Shown here: positions 23,460 through 36,791 of the stretch, in pieces
Position numbering within the stretch: position 1 is the first letter of the stretch
How the letters are laid out: every line of letters begins with the position of its first letter
DNA from: Stromatinia cepivora
Taxonomy: Eukaryota > Ascomycota > Leotiomycetes > Helotiales > Sclerotiniaceae
NCBI GenBank assembly: GCA_014898415.1
Contig: RCTD01000017.1
Span: 185,001-249,000 of the forward strand
Direction of reading: 5' to 3'
Length of the DNA stretch: 64,000 bases
Notes under the pieces: model-generated
Databases searched by the model: none
Told to the model about the DNA's origin: nothing
What the model saw: only the letters and a program-made list of their open reading frames with translations
Translations under genes and position numbers: made by a program

Positions 23460-25688
23460 TCACTGTGCAGCTTCCTCAATAAATCCCGTATCCGCCGTCT
23501 CCTCCATATCCCCCTTAAAACTATAAAGTCTAACCTCACAATCCTCACTCCCCGTGCACATCCTACTATCACTCAAACCAATGCACGTGACCGGTCCTCT
23601 ATGACCCGTAAACGTCCTATCACACTTTCCCGTCCTAGCATCCCACACTTTCGTCATCATATCTTGAGCACCACTCACAACCCTCAATGTATCACCTGCA
23701 AGAGCCCATACACCTTCTACATGACCAAAAAGTGTTTTGAGACAGCGACCCGTTGATACATCCCAGAGACGAAGATTGTTATCTAGAGCGCCGGTGAGGA
23801 TGTAGCGGGGTGGACGAGGACGACCTGCTGGCCAGGAGTCGAAGAGGGAGGAGGGTTGGGAGGAGGAACAACTTTCGCCTGTGGGACGATTGAGTTCGGT
23901 TGATGATGCTGTACTAGATGTTCCATCATCTGCTTCTTCAACATCTACATCGTCAAATTCGTACTCTGCTGGAAGAATAGTGACTTGTTGAACCGGACCC
24001 ACATGACCTTCAAAGGTCTGGATCGTACGTCGAGTGTCAAGATCCCAGAGGTGAATGGTGCAGTCGTCGGAAGCAGAAAACAAAGTTCTTGAAGCAGAGT
24101 CGACCTTGACGGCATTGACCCAATCTTTGTGACCCCGTAAACCGAATGTGGATTTATCTTCAAAGTTCCAGACTTTAACGGTTCGGTCGATAGAGCCTGA
24201 GGCAAGAATATTTCCCTCAAAGTGAAGGCCAACAACTCCATCAGTATGGCCCGGATAAGAAGACATACACTCTCCAGTACGCCAATTCCAAACTCGAATA
24301 CTTTTATCAAGACTTCCACTAATTAATTTGGTATCGTCAAATTGTAATGTTCGAATTCCAGATGTATGACCTCGTAAAGTTCGTAAACATTCTCCCGTTT
24401 CAATATCCCAAATCTTGATGGTAGCATCATATGATCCCGTAGCGAGGATATTATCGTCGAATTGTAAACAAGTAACACCATTCCGATGGCCTCGGAATAA
24501 TCTCAGTGAGCATCGGCCATATTTCCAATTTGTTCCCACCTTGAACCTATCCTTGTATACATCCTTCCATGGTCTAAACTTCGGTCTTCCAAGGTATGAA
24601 TCCTCCGGATTGGTTCGTTGTCGCTTCAAATTTTCCTCTGAACACTCTGACTCGGTAGCACATCTCTTTCCTGAAGCATTCAATGTCACAACACTTCTTT
24701 CTGTATTGCGTAAAGTATCTGACATGGGTGTGGTTTGAGGTGACCGGTCATTGAGACCAAGACCTGTAGCTCTTAGTTGTTGTTGTCGTTTCCAATCCCT
24801 CAACCTTTTTCGTTCCAATAATGGTAAGCCCCATCCACACTTTGTACATTTTCTATCAATATGTTGTTCACACATTTTGTGCCAAACTACATCATCGTCC
24901 GCCATAATTCGCCATTGCCTACTAACTTGAGCAGCTTTGCATAAGGACGTTGTATCGAGGTAACAAAGAATTTTGAAGGAGATTTCGGAAGGTAAAGCGG
25001 TGATGAAGTCGATTCGAATGAGGTTCTTGACCGCGGAGGAGAGGTAGGATAATTGTGGGAAACAGCATTGTGATAGGATGCCCTGAAGCATAAGGTTTCG
25101 ATGTTTCGATGGTGCAGCAGAGAAGAGTGTCCAAACATGAGATATTCCTTGTTGATCTGATTGCGACAAACTTTCGAGTTCCTTTTATCATGTCAGTAGA
25201 TATACCGGTTTGTAGAGGAGTACGAGGGGTAGACTCGTGTGACGCACTCTTTGTAGGTTCTCCATTGTAGGTTCATCGGCGGTCCTTCGACATTTTGAAT
25301 CAGGTCGATGTCGATAACAATATTTTGTATTTGGATCCTTTCGTGAAGTTGATGCGGTTTGTGGAGGTCCAAGGGGAGCGTATTGTTCTGGAATATGTTT
25401 CGCAAGGAATGGCGCAACGGTTTGACCCGCCAATTTACTTGTAGATGATATAGAAATGGTAGGATCCGAATGATTGTGACCGGCTCTGCAGTTGTCCTCC
25501 ATTGAAAGTGGTTCTCCAGATTCAACAATATCAGCTTCGAGATTATCGCGATTCGTTTGTTCTTTCGTTGCTAAACATAAGTCCCGATTGTCCTCCTTTG
25601 AAGTATTCTTTCTTGACCGCTCCAAATCCCGTTCAACGTTATGGCGCAAGGCCAATGACTCGTCACGATTTGACGCCATACTGACCAT
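23460..25688 (-). CDS. sconB: Sulfur metabolism regulator SconB/Met30 (F-box, WD40)
   Basis: Exons 25688-25248 and 25181-23460; 720 aa; 66-nt intron between residues LQR and ELES, phase 0. The start at 25688 ([10 protein letters not shown]) is the first ATG in frame; the upstream part of the frame begins with TTG. Order: N-terminal segment with the conserved [15 protein letters not shown] and [13 protein letters not shown] motifs, a genuine F-box at about 209-256 ([20 protein letters not shown]), then seven WD repeats from about 372 to 710. In Neurospora (SCON2), Aspergillus (SconB) and yeast (Met30) this protein is the substrate receptor of an SCF ligase that removes the sulfur activator Met4/CYS3/MetR when sulfur is ample. 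It looks intact and is the only clearly conserved gene within the accessory cluster. Confidence 0.95.
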
Positions 25689-27797
25689 GCTATGGTGAAA
25701 TATTAAGGAATGGTGGGAATGGTGGATAAGTCGAAAGTCAAAACAGGGCGTCCAGTGGTGGTAGGGAAATGAATTGGAGTTTCGAACGCGCAATTTGTTG
25801 AAGGAGAGAGAGATGAGCAATTTGCTCGATAGTTTTTCTGATCAAACCATGGATTGAATAGATTAATTGAATTTCTTCCTTTTTGGTGGGCTACTTGAGT
25901 ATCTTTGGGTCGGTGGCAGTTGAGGTCAATTTTCAAGTTATTGCGTGCTTCTGTTTTCCTAACCAGGGGACAAGGCTGTGTGAGTTATTTAGTGTAAGAT
26001 AGCAAATGCGGGGGGGGATAAATGAAAAAGCTACAAAAAATGATGCCATGCAGGAAAAATAATATCCGCCGGTAATCTTACCTTTTTGGTATATGCAACT
26101 CGTATGTAAATTTGGTTTCTGGGGTAAATTTGATTAATTATTGTGAGATCAAATCAAATCGTGATGGAAGTTTTATCACAAAGCGACCAAATTAATAAGT
26201 TTAATTGTTCTTATCTCAGAACTTCACTTCAAAGAGGCGACAAATTAAAATCTTAAAATGATGTGCGAATTAAAATGCCTCAGGCTTAAAGAATCACGCG
26301 ATGGAGATTGAAAATTTATCATTTTCTTTCATATAATTATATAAATTTTACTCATGAATTTGAAAGAATTTGACAGCGGAGTCTAGACTTTTAAGATTTG
26401 AAATCGACATACTCAAAAACAAATTCTATTTCATTTCCAACCAGATCACTCAAATAAATTCTCCAAAACTCCGTATCTCCTTTGCGGTGATCACAGCATG
26501 GACGGAGATGTAGAGTTGGGGGTAGTGGCAATATTTGATATTTCGATAGTAGCTGAAATGCAAGAAAGTCCAAGAGAGGTGATCGATCTTCTTATTCGTT
26601 TGCCCCCTCTAGACGTTGAAATAACCTCAAGAATTGCTTAAAGCTTCGAGATGCAGTTGAATCATCATTGTGACTGGTTAACCATGAATCAGCCTTCCGC
26701 CACGTATTTGAACTCTAATCCGATTTGATGTTAGCTTCAAGTGAGCCCAGCCCAGGAGTTGGGTAGATGTAGATCTTGCTGCTGCAAACAAGATAATTAA
26801 TAGATACATAAAGGTAAACTAGTATTTCATCATGAAAAGGTCTGCGTATTTTCAAGGCTTCTTTGGGGCTTTCAATTATTGTGTGATTACAGACAGAGCA
26901 TTGACGAAAACCGTTGATGAAAACCATAGAAAGATGTAGATGGTATAGGTAGTGATGTAGTTATACACAAGGGGGGTCGAAGAATATGCCTCGGTTATCA
27001 ATATTCCATCAATGCGGGATGGAGATAGATCGATCAGATCAGATTAGATATGCAACAAAATTATCATAGTCACATGATTATAATTTAGCCAAACGTATGG
27101 AGCATCACGTGGAAATCATGTGCGCGAGATTGAGGAGTGAGAAGCAGAGGAGTGTTGTGAAAATAGAGGGAGGGTGAGGGATGGATAAGTAGTCGTTTAG
27201 GATGAAACTGTACAGGCTTGTCTTGAAATGTTATATAGGATGGTACATTGGAATGGCATTTTGAGATAATGGGATGAGAGTTGGACGTTATCAAGAGAGA
27301 AAATAATTCGTTGGAGGTAAATCTGATGTAATATGATGGGCTTGGAAAGTGTAAAATCGATTGGTGTGTGTACTCTGTGAATACATGTGCAAGGTATTAC
27401 TATCGTTCCCGGGCTAGATTTCCAAAATGGCATTAATTGTGGGGGTATGGAGTATGGTGGTGGGGATGATGTGATGTGTCTATGGCAGATCCTTAAATAA
27501 TGAGCGAAGGAAGAGGGAATAAGCTAGAACAAGACATAATTAGACTGACGAAATAGCAGTAGTAGTGCTGCTACTGTGTGTCTGAGAGTGTGTTGTAGGA
27601 AAGACTAGGGAAGAGAAGTTACCTCCTAACAGGAAACAAGTAATTAAAAGGGGAAAGAGGAAAGAAGAAAGGTAGTAGACACGTTAAAAAAGAGCCAAAT
27701 GAAGTATTGAGTGGTGAGGCGATGGGGGGTATACATAGGGGAAGAAGTCGTTCGAGAGAATAGATAATTTCAGAAATCAACTCCACATATATCCCAG
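25689..27797. other. Gene-poor interval upstream of sconB
   Basis: sconB promoter at the left end. AT-rich in parts (26080-26400). Open frames are all under 80 codons and carry no motif. I see nothing else. Confidence 0.5.
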
Positions 27798-28596
27798 TTA
27801 CGGAGTGTATCCATGTATGCGCCCACCACCGCTGCCATCTCCTTTCAATTTCCCTGTTCCCTTCCCCATCCCAAGCCGCTGATTCCTATAGCTAGCAGAT
27901 AATTTTTCGCAGCATTGCGAAGCCATCTCTGACATCTCTTCTCTTCCATCTTTCCAGTCCAGCCCTTGCGACAGTATTTCCATCCTTTTCCACCCTCTTC
28001 CTTCAAACGGACGCCAGGAGTCATAATATGACTCGTTACGTCCCCTGAGTTGCTCTAGGCATCTTTCTTCACAAACTGCCTTAAATCGTTCTCCTGTTCT
28101 TTCTCTTTTAATCATTTTCTGCCCCTAGCATTCCCATAATGTATCCCGGCAAAACTTTGCAGCTGCATAGTACCAATCCTCCCATACTGAAAGGACTAGG
28201 CAATGGTACAATTATATCTCAAATAGAGGATGAGTCCTGCCTCGCTGTATTCGTCGCCCTAGACTTTCCGCGAGAGGAGCATGTTGATGTGCATGTGGTC
28301 GCCGACATAAAGACCCTCGCACGGGGTCGATGGTCCATATTCTGGCCCCATCCAAGTCTCTATCAAACGAATCAGACATCTTTGGCGCCGGCATTCCAGT
28401 TGAAAGTCGCTGTAAATACAATTCGTGCCTGTATCGCAGTAAATCTCACTAAAATACGCCCTTTAGGTCCGGGAGGTAAGTGCAAAGGCAAATAGCTTCG
28501 AGAATTCGTACTTTGACACCGTGGTGAAAAGCGTAAAATGTCTTATAGATTAGCTCGGGGGTAGGCTTTTGCAGCGTCTGCTGGAGGGTTCTGGAT
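27798..28596 (-). pseudogene. F-box-like cluster family member N, decayed
   Basis: Read on the minus strand from a likely acceptor at 28597 (branch CTTAACTAAT, then CACCAG): F-box-like block PTPELIYKTFYAF and ILEAICLCTYLP, two adjacent stops, then block 2 LIETWMGPEYGPS, block 3 HINMLLSRKV with a stop (TAG) exactly where the Tyr of YG belongs, then further frame changes into the open stretch 28115-27798 (SYYDSWRPF...). Several stops and shifts make this clearly a dead copy. The minus frame 29156-28848 upstream may be its old first exon. Confidence 0.7.
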
Positions 28597-28847
28597 CTGG
28601 TGATTAGTTAAGCTTTTGGAGGAGATAGTCTGTAGAAACTTTACCAGGTTGAACAACAAACTAGCCATGATGGCTTTTGACATTATCCCTAAAATTAATG
28701 TGTAATAACGTCGATCCATTACAACTAGCTATCTAAACAGGCCATTTAGCATCCTTCTTGCCCTCAACTCGCCCTCTACAATTACTGCAACGTCTTGGCA
28801 CAGTTCCAATCCGGTGGCAACTTGAGTAGAGATACCTTTGCCGCCAA

Positions 28848-29156
28848 TCAATTTGCTCCAGTAGTCTCGAAATTTTTAGCCAAAAGTTGTTTCCGCGCAT
28901 CTTCATCCACCCAACTGCTTTCAAATTGCAGCTGCACCGAATGTGATAAATCTCTTAGATGTTTACTCTTTGTGGCAACGTTGTCGAAAACAAGCGATTC
29001 GTCTATCTTGGGAGTTGCGCTTTCTGTTATTGCCTTGGGCTGTTGCGACTCTGTTGAAAGCAAGAAATCTGGTCCATATTGGCAAGAGACGTAGGGGTTG
29101 AGAGTTGTGGTATTGTTTATTGTGGAAAGGACACAAGGCCAATTGATGTAGAACAT
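28848..29156 (-). CDS. Small hypothetical ORF, possibly old first exon of member N
   Basis: 102 codons from a true ATG, hydrophilic and Ser/Thr/Lys-rich in the second half (TESATPKIDESLVFDNVATK). It lies directly upstream of decayed member N on the same strand, and a GTATCT near 28822 could be a donor into that copy's acceptor at 28597. The plus strand is open over the same bases, so coding is not certain. No domain recognised. Confidence 0.25.
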   Translation of the reverse strand: MFYINWPCVLSTINNTTTLNPYVSCQYGPDFLLSTESQQPKAITESATPKIDESLVFDNVATKSKHLRDLSHSVQLQFESSWVDEDARKQLLAKNFETTGAN

Positions 29157-31559
29157 GGAGCTGATTCTGATGTTAGCCCGAGGAGTGCTAATGAAAGGGT
29201 ATCCTGCTAAAGATTATGCACGTTGATATGAAATCAGCAGATATAGAATTGACTGAGTGTGTAGAAGGCGATTACGATAAAGCAATTTCGATCTGATGAT
29301 ACAGTTGGTTCCAGATTGGTGAAAGTCTTTTGGGGTCTTTTGGAAGACAGTATGAGAGAAGAAAGGAGGTAATCAAGTAGTAGAAGTCAGTACTTGATAT
29401 TATTATTGTTAAATAATTGTCTGCATATGTGATTCTTCTTTAAGCTTGTTATAAGAAAAAAGTTGATAAGTGTGAAGTGAAAATGAACGTTGTTAACTTG
29501 CATTATTAATTTGTATGCTTTCTTCACTCACAAAAGAGGCCGGACTTTCCCCAGGCAATCTTTTCGCTTAATCTGAGGATCTGTAGTTCTCTTCTTGGTC
29601 CGAGCACTTCTTGGTGAATGATATTGCTCTACCTCATACTTACTACACAGTTCCTTTATTTTCAATACCTTGAATTAGTTTCCAAGCAAAAATTGCTCAA
29701 TGATTTATCACCCACGTCCTTGGTGATGTGCCCATGATGTTGGATACGATTAGAGCGCCAGGCGAGCCCCTTTTCGGCTAACTTACTTAAGGGCGCATAA
29801 ACTTAAAGGGCGTTGATACATCAAGTTTTTGGCACCGATTGAAAAGAAACTTAGCATTGAGATTGAGCAAGCAGTTTTGCGGAAGGAGCAATTATCAAAA
29901 CAGGGACTTGAGTGATAAAGGTTGAGTAGGTGCAGAAGAATTCAATGATGGCAGTGCCTCAGACTGCGGAAGAGCGACCGCTAAGCCAAGGCCCCAAGGG
30001 CAATGATACTATTAACTCGCAAAAAAAGTTCCTCATGGTACGGATCCATTAATGCTATTATTGTAGTCTAAAGCTCGGCGAGGAAGTTTCTACCTTCATT
30101 CTATTCGACTATCTCAAGCAGCTAAGCAATTCTCTTCTCGCAGCGTAAACGAATACTACTCAAAACATGCCAGCAAAGATAATCCACAAGCTGATGTTCA
30201 TGCTTCAATAGGAATGCGCGAAGTTTACCCTCTTTTTGTAGATAGGTGCTAATCACCAGACTTGCTTCAGGCTCTAAGATTACACAAGGCCAAGCATTCT
30301 CGCACAATTTGGGATCATTTTGTACCCAGATACAGTAATCCTAATGATTCTAAGACAGGCAAGTCAAATCCTATAATTCGTTCATTCCAAAAGCTCGCAT
30401 ATTGACAGGTTTATAGAGCTTATGATGCAAAACGCGCCTAACAACATATCCATCCATATTTTTGATACCCTTCGACAAGAACATCAAGTTAGACTCTGTC
30501 TGCTTTACCGAGGCGCCGAATTCAAGGCGTCGAATTCCATACTTCAAGCAATTTCCCAAAGTTTAACGTGGCTTCAATACCGGCATGCCTTTTGCAAGAC
30601 GCGGTGTAACGCTGGTACAAACCGTGCATCCGGACAGCTAGAAGTAGATCAAAAGTCATCACTCTATCCGCTTTTGAGAGGCTGTGTAGGACCAAAAGTC
30701 TGATGTGCCTGATTCTTGTCCTAGGAAGAAGCACTGAGACCTACATCCCTGTCGTAGAACTTTCAAAGTGAAAACGGAAGCCCGGCGGAGTCGAGATTGG
30801 TGGAGAGATATAAAGACTATACGTTGCTCTTTTCATGATAAACGGCTAAAGCTACGATTTCGCATCTGTTCGTCCTATGAGTTTAGATTTGAGAGGAGCT
30901 CTGAGGTCGTTTGGTATGGGCAAAGTGATATATGGAGGTAGAAAGATAGAATTCTGTAGGTCTAGATTGTTACCTAGTAATATGGGATTTATGGGAGCAA
31001 CATGAAAAGTATATATCAATTACAATATGAGGGTGATCTGGTGGATGCTAATCAGGAGGGGTGGAGGGGTGAAACCTGCATCGGCTCTAAAATATAAGGA
31101 CGCATATAGAAGAAATTGAAGATTAATTAAGAGTGATGTCTTATCGATATTGATCGATTCTACGACCAGGATTCGGTTAAATGCAAAGGTTAATTCTAAT
31201 ACATGGCGATATAAGCCATTACATCAAATTTCAAAACACGAACAGCATGATACACAGTTGACGGCAGTGGTGGCTTAGTAACATTAGGGAATCAAGCACC
31301 CATCGAATTAGAAAGATTCACATATTTGAGTGAGGCCCAATTTTGCATTTTTCTATGCACCCCCGGGTATTTTTCCACTTGAGCAAACCATATGTGTATT
31401 TGCTCCGCTGCGTCATGTTCACTGCGAGCGTACCTGGTTATTAATACATGTATTTTCTAAGGCTGTCAAGCTAATTTATTTGCCGTAGCAACTGCATCAT
31501 TTAATACGCACGCCCTTAATCCCTAGAATCTTCCTTCTTTCATCTCCACACAACCTCGA
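29157..31559. other. Gene-poor interval before member F
   Basis: Minus-strand open fragments at 30122-30307 and 30371-30559 lie in one frame separated by stops, with another at 30522-30734 in a second frame; together they may be a decayed gene, but no domain is recognisable. The rest shows nothing. Confidence 0.35.
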
Positions 31560-33276
31560 ATGGTCACATCAACCTCATCAACTATACGCAGCTACTCAAA
31601 AATGGACGCAGCACACTCCATCAGTAGATTCGACAACGATAATATGAACGACCAAAATCGCATCGAAGCTCAGGATATGGCCTCTTCACCTCTCAAAAAG
31701 TCCGGGGTATCAAATGACATGGGCGTCGAAAGTCTCAAGAGAAAACATGGTGTTGAAGACTTGGAATATGATGCAGATACTGAAGGAGACAGCAAGAGAC
31801 CCCATAAGACCAGAAGAGGAGGCAACCATGATCCTACTCTTACATCACAGATCCTGGGAAGCAGTCGGTACAGAGGATCCGTCGCTTCGTCTCATCAAGA
31901 AGCAACCCGGGGTCATCGTGAAAAGCCTATTTTCAATAACTCCGCACACGAACATGTTGAAATCAACAAGCAACAAGATATTCACAGTGAACCAAAACAA
32001 GCTGACGACTCCTCGAACGCTGGAAATGATAATTTGACTACTCTTGATTGGAGTTCAGATTATGACGATGAAGAAAGAATCGCTTCATCTATTATCCAGA
32101 AAAGTAGGCAGTCCCTCTTAATGTCATATACAATCTAATCTAACCAACACCAAAGGAAATGCTAATAGCAACGGCGAAACTAAACCCTTTCTCCCAAGAG
32201 AATTGGTAATTGACATTTTCGAAATCATGATTCGATTGCCACGAAAGCTTGAGTCGTGGTCAAATCCATCTCGAAACTCGGAGTCGAACTTTTACACGTC
32301 AACAGATGGAGAAGATGGTGATTCGGAGTCTAGCACAAATGATGCGTCGGGGAGTGATGGAGAAGATGAAGATAATAAAGCAGGCGAAGATAATGGCGGC
32401 ATGATTGATGCCATTTGCTTTGCTCTTAGCTGTCCAAGGTACTGGATTATCTTCCGTGATCTTTGGTGTTATCCTGGTACCAACAGAATCCTCGATGAAT
32501 TTGAATTACCTATGACTCAACAGCTCATCCTTGCCCCTCTCCTGGAAACATGGATTGGCCCAAAGTACCGCCGTTCATACCTCCTCATTATTCATCCTCA
32601 TATGGCTACAAGAGTAGGCAAGGATGGATCACAAGGGTACATCAACATGTTTCTTGCACGAAAAGTTTATGGAACGGGAGAGAGTAAAGGCAATTCACTG
32701 AAGGAACTCTCTTTGTGGAAAAGATATAAAGCTCGATCCCAAATCTTAGACTGCAGCGGCCCAAACTTGGAAAGTTTTGGGGATACTAGCAACACCAGAT
32801 GGAAGGCAGATTCACCAAAAGTACGGCTATTAAGTCCTTTTGGAATGGGTAGTACCTGGTATTTTGCAGCAGCCAAACAATACAGAGACCTATTTATGAG
32901 TTGGAGGTTTGAATACTCTGATCTCTGTCTTTTCGGTATGATCCACAGCAACCCTATGATTTCGTCATGGAGGTCATTTCTGGAGACCTCAATATCTAAT
33001 TGGGTCAGGAAATACAAGGCCCCAATGGATCCTAGTCATCCTTCCCCGACCCAGCTTGTGATGGAGGAAATACAAGTTGTAAGGGATATAATTGAGCTTG
33101 ACGGGGATGTTATACACGACATAGCCATAGATCGTATGTTTGATCCGGATGACTTGGATTCATTGCTGCGGGATGAATTCCCGGAAGATGAATATGAAGA
33201 ACGTGAAATGAGAATTATGTGTCTTGCGATCATTTTGGGAGATGGCCTATTGCGAGAGGAAGACCTTTCTCTATAA
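31560..33276 (+). CDS. F-box-like cluster family member F
   Basis: Exons 31560-32103 and 32156-33276; 554 aa; 52-nt intron (GTAGGC donor, CTAAC branch, AAAG acceptor), phase 1. Exon 1 is a 181-residue disordered segment with basic patches (KRPHKTRRGG). Exon 2 begins with the F-box-like block FLPRELVIDIFEIM, interrupted by a 60-residue acidic Ser/Asp/Glu insert before ICFALSCPRYWIIFRDLWCYPGT. Then block 2 ETWIGPKYRR, block 3 INMFLARKVYG...WKRYKA, block 4 SPFGMGSTWYFAAAKQYRDL, SNWVRKY and an acidic C-terminus. A second ATG at 31602 could also be the start. The intact frame and splice signals suggest a living gene. Best-preserved member together with G; useful as the family reference. Confidence 0.8.
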
Positions 33277-34678
33277 TAAGAAGCAAGTTCAAGATATAGA
33301 GTCCTACTATTAACATATTCAAGATATCATCGTACAATCTATCCAATAAGTGTGAGGCCATTCATGATATATGGGACTGCAAAGATACATCTACCTAGAG
33401 AAGTATAACCAAAATTAAGTGTCATTGACTCATACTAATCAGCGACATTCCCTTTTGGAATCACGCTTCTGGTCATGCCCACTATTAAATCTCCACATTT
33501 TTCATGGCTGCAAAGGTAACAACAGTGGGCACCATGCATAGGAAGTCTGGCATTGCCGCATTCTTTTTGTATTCACGGTCGTCCTCTTGAGTGCGATCTA
33601 AGTAAATCCTAATGATCTATTCCTCCGTTTGTGCAGGTGGTGATTTGTGATCTAACATGGTATTTTAGCACTAGATTAATATCAGGGCGCTGATACAGTA
33701 TGACTGGTCTAAAGCTTTGCGTCTTACGAGTAAGATGGCGATCTATATTCAAATTTCACTGCACAGAGTGGTAACATGAAAAATATAGAGTGTTTCTCTA
33801 CTGCGGCGTCTATCGTTTGAGCATATTTGAATAATCTTCTATCAGGCTGATATAAAATGTCTAAAATTACTTGCCTGATGCGGGAAACCCGCAACCCCTT
33901 CTTTCTATTACTTGATATATGCAAGGAAGGAAAGTTGGGCAGTCTCCATTGTCTACTGGATCACCATGCTTCATTGATGCTCTTCTCCAGGTAAGCAGAA
34001 GGATCATTTGAACTACGGGATATGAGCTGGGCCTTCCATTTGAGTCGCTCGGGATTGACATGAAACTTAATATACGAACCATGATGCAATTTGAATGCAC
34101 GACACAATTCAATGGTCGAATTCTGAACTTCCATGGAGTAGTTGAAGATTAGTAGGGAGAGCGGCATTTCAGTATAGCGGTACGGTTAAGTGGTAGTGGG
34201 TACAAGGATGAAGATAGATTTAAATCTCAGTAATGTGAGTGAGCGTAGAATTGGAAGCCAGATCTACCTGTGAAGGGCTATTGCTTCAGGCTCAAACATC
34301 GACAGAGAAGCTCTACGGCTTTAGATTGATGAGAAATGAAAAGCCAGTAGAAAAATTCGGAATTCCGTTAACTTCAGTAGTAGAGCTGGAAGATGGTTAT
34401 ATCGGATTAGCGTGGTGTCCGGAGGCCAGAAGGTAAGCAGAGGTACCTAGCTTATAACTAATGCTGAGGTACTCTCAGTGCTCTAGTCCATGTAGCCTGA
34501 ATACGTAGTAGTACTGAAAGGTTTTCATCCAATTACCGTAATGGTATTGATGAAAAAATGCTTCGCTTAAATTGTGGGCGTAGACTACAGGTATTTACAG
34601 GGCTTTTTGTTTATATCTTGTGTTCTTTTCAATTTTCCCAAGATCTTTGATCTTCTCTGCAAGAAGAAAGTGTTGGAG
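33277..34678. other. Interval between members F and G
   Basis: Short frames on the minus strand (33724-34167) are each under 82 codons; one (33961-34167) has a real ATG and 68 codons but no recognisable motif. No gene supported. Confidence 0.4.
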
Positions 34679-35737
34679 ATGGAGAAAAACGGCAATGCAG
34701 ATGGTGTAGGCGACACAGCACTGCTTGAATACAACTCTACGTCCGCAGTTAACAAGAAGAAGGATGAGGAACTGGCTTCTCGTAATAGAAAAGCTCTTGA
34801 AGCGTCTGGTATGATAATTTCAATGCCACAGTGCTCCCTGGTGGTACTCAATAACTAACACAAGTTGTCACTAACAGCACAATCCTTGATCTCCTATACA
34901 ATTCAAACTCGGGTTACCATTCAAGACGTACCACCGGAAATAATTCTTAAACTCTTCAAAATACTCCGCTTCGACTACTGGAACATAGACAATCTTATGG
35001 CCGACCATCCCTTCCACGATGGCTTCACCACGTCGATCTGTCTAGCCCTTACCTGTCGCAAGTATTGGAAGATATTTGCTGAGCTATGGTGTGACCCTGG
35101 AACAACTCGCATACCTCCGTTGACTCGAAATCAAGCCTCAATAATTCAGTCAATTTTAATGTCCTGGGTACCCCCAACCTTTCGAAAAACTTACGATCTC
35201 ATGAACTGGCGCCCAGCTCCAATGTTCCTTTCTATAGATATTTACGGCGACGGCACATATCGTAGCGAAGCAGAACGCAGACTATTAGCACGCCATGACG
35301 ATCGATTTGCTATAACGAATGTTTACTACCTGATCGAATCTCAAAGCGATTCCCGCCCTACGTCTACTCATCATGTTGAATTCCCGAGCCCACAAGGGAT
35401 GGGGGAAGAATGGTACCTAATAGCTGCCACTATATACCGGGATCTCGTTTGGAAATGGTACAGCGAATGCTGCGACTACGATATGGATGTCATTGGACCT
35501 ACTAGAGGAAATATAGAGTTGTCCTGGGTAGACTTCAGGGGCACCGATCTGTACCAATGGACATACGAATGGGATGCTCCTGAGCCTTGGCGCCTAAGTG
35601 GTTTAATCGACGAAGAGTCTGAGATATCGCACAGGATGCTGTTTGGGGAAGTAGACTTGTTGTATTCGGAAGAAGATGTGAAGACAGACTTGAAAGGATT
35701 CGACATGATCATGAAGGCTTGGTCTTTGGAGACGTAG
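34679..35737 (+). CDS. F-box-like cluster family member G
   Basis: Exons 34679-34808 and 34878-35737; 329 aa; 69-nt intron (GTATGA donor, CACTAACAG acceptor), phase 1. Exon 1 is a short, charged, disordered segment. Exon 2: F-box-like block DVPPEIILKLFKILRF and ICLALTCRKYWKIFAELWCDPGT, block 2 MSWVPPTFRK, block 3 PMFLSIDIYGDG...RLLARHDDRF, block 4 SPQGMGEEWYLIAATIYRDLVW, then LYQWTYEWD and an acidic tail. The start ATG at 34679 follows an in-frame upstream region without a better candidate. Closest in motif spelling to members F and K. Frame intact. Confidence 0.78.
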
Positions 35738-36266
35738 TTAGTCCGATTTCACTCTGACAATGGAATTACCGCTAGGCATGGAGGATTGAAAATATTTTGT
35801 GTATAAATAATAAGTTGGTTTAGCTAGTTAAGCAATTTCAACCAATAACTATGTTTCTGAACATCATTTTAGGATGACTTAACTATAATGACTGTACCTG
35901 CCTAATAATATTGAGTTTTGCGTCATCTACCTGTTTTAAAGTTTTAATTTTCCCCCACTCTGCCCTTATACTCTGGGTCCGAACTGGAATATCATATGTC
36001 TAGCTTGATCCTAGTAACATACACTACCAACGAGCAGACACCTTTCAACGTTTTTCAGCTGATAGCTTATTTACAGTTGAATATATGTATTATCAAGTAA
36101 CTGGAAAGGAGTCTAAGGATTCCTGGGAAAGCATGAAGTAGGACAAGGGATTCTCTGGAAATGATAGCAGAGTTGAATAATCTATCCCACTCTCGGATCC
36201 AAATTGCCATGTAATGATGAATGATAACAATTGCTTTAAATGTGGGTTGCTTAGTTTCATGGTTTT
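35738..36266. other. 3' flank of member G
   Basis: No open frame or repeat worth calling. Confidence 0.5.
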
Positions 36267-36608
36267 TTATTCAAATACACAAGGCAATTCCCAAAATCTA
36301 CAAATAACAGGAGACAGTTGCACAATTTCATTAGACGTTAAGTAACCAGCATATTTATTAAAGTAAAAGTACAGGTTGAAAGCTAGAAGAAGGTGGTAAC
36401 ATCCAAGACTAACAGAAGCTTCACTCTTTAAAATATAGATGTATGTGTGTAAAATTGTTTGGTTAGGAAAGGCTGAACATAGAAACACAAATACAGCATA
36501 TCTTGATAGCAAGGCTACGAAACTCCAGTTGAATCTATAATGCCAAAACTTTCGCATTCTGAGCTGAAACTCTTTCTCCTCAAGAGACTCATTTTCAAAC
36601 TCAGTCAT
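36267..36608 (-). CDS. Small hypothetical protein with hydrophobic segments
   Basis: 113 codons from a true ATG to TAA. A charged N-terminus (ENESLEEKEFQLRMRK) is followed by two or three hydrophobic, aromatic stretches (about residues 28-50 and 70-90), so a small membrane protein is possible. No family recognised and no neighbour on the same strand. It could be a chance frame in AT-rich DNA. Confidence 0.3.
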   Translation of the reverse strand: MTEFENESLEEKEFQLRMRKFWHYRFNWSFVALLSRYAVFVFLCSAFPNQTILHTYIYILKSEASVSLGCYHLLLAFNLYFYFNKYAGYLTSNEIVQLSPVICRFWELPCVFE

Positions 36609-36791
36609 GATGGAGGATGATCTGTTCTTGTCCGGGAAACAGGCAACACTTCTAATATCAATGCTTGTTTGGGTATTATCAGTCCAGGTGAGTGATTGTT
36701 TCTTTATGTTGCACAGTGGAAACCAAACCTTGATAGGTATTTAGAGCAAGTTATTGCACCAAGTAATTCGACAATTCATAAAAGCCAGAGT

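Noticed and set aside
28139..28495. 118-codon plus-strand frame
   Set aside because: Antisense to the readable family blocks of member N on the minus strand.
33961..34167. 68-codon minus-strand ORF with a real ATG
   Set aside because: Too short, no motif, and overlapped by other small frames.
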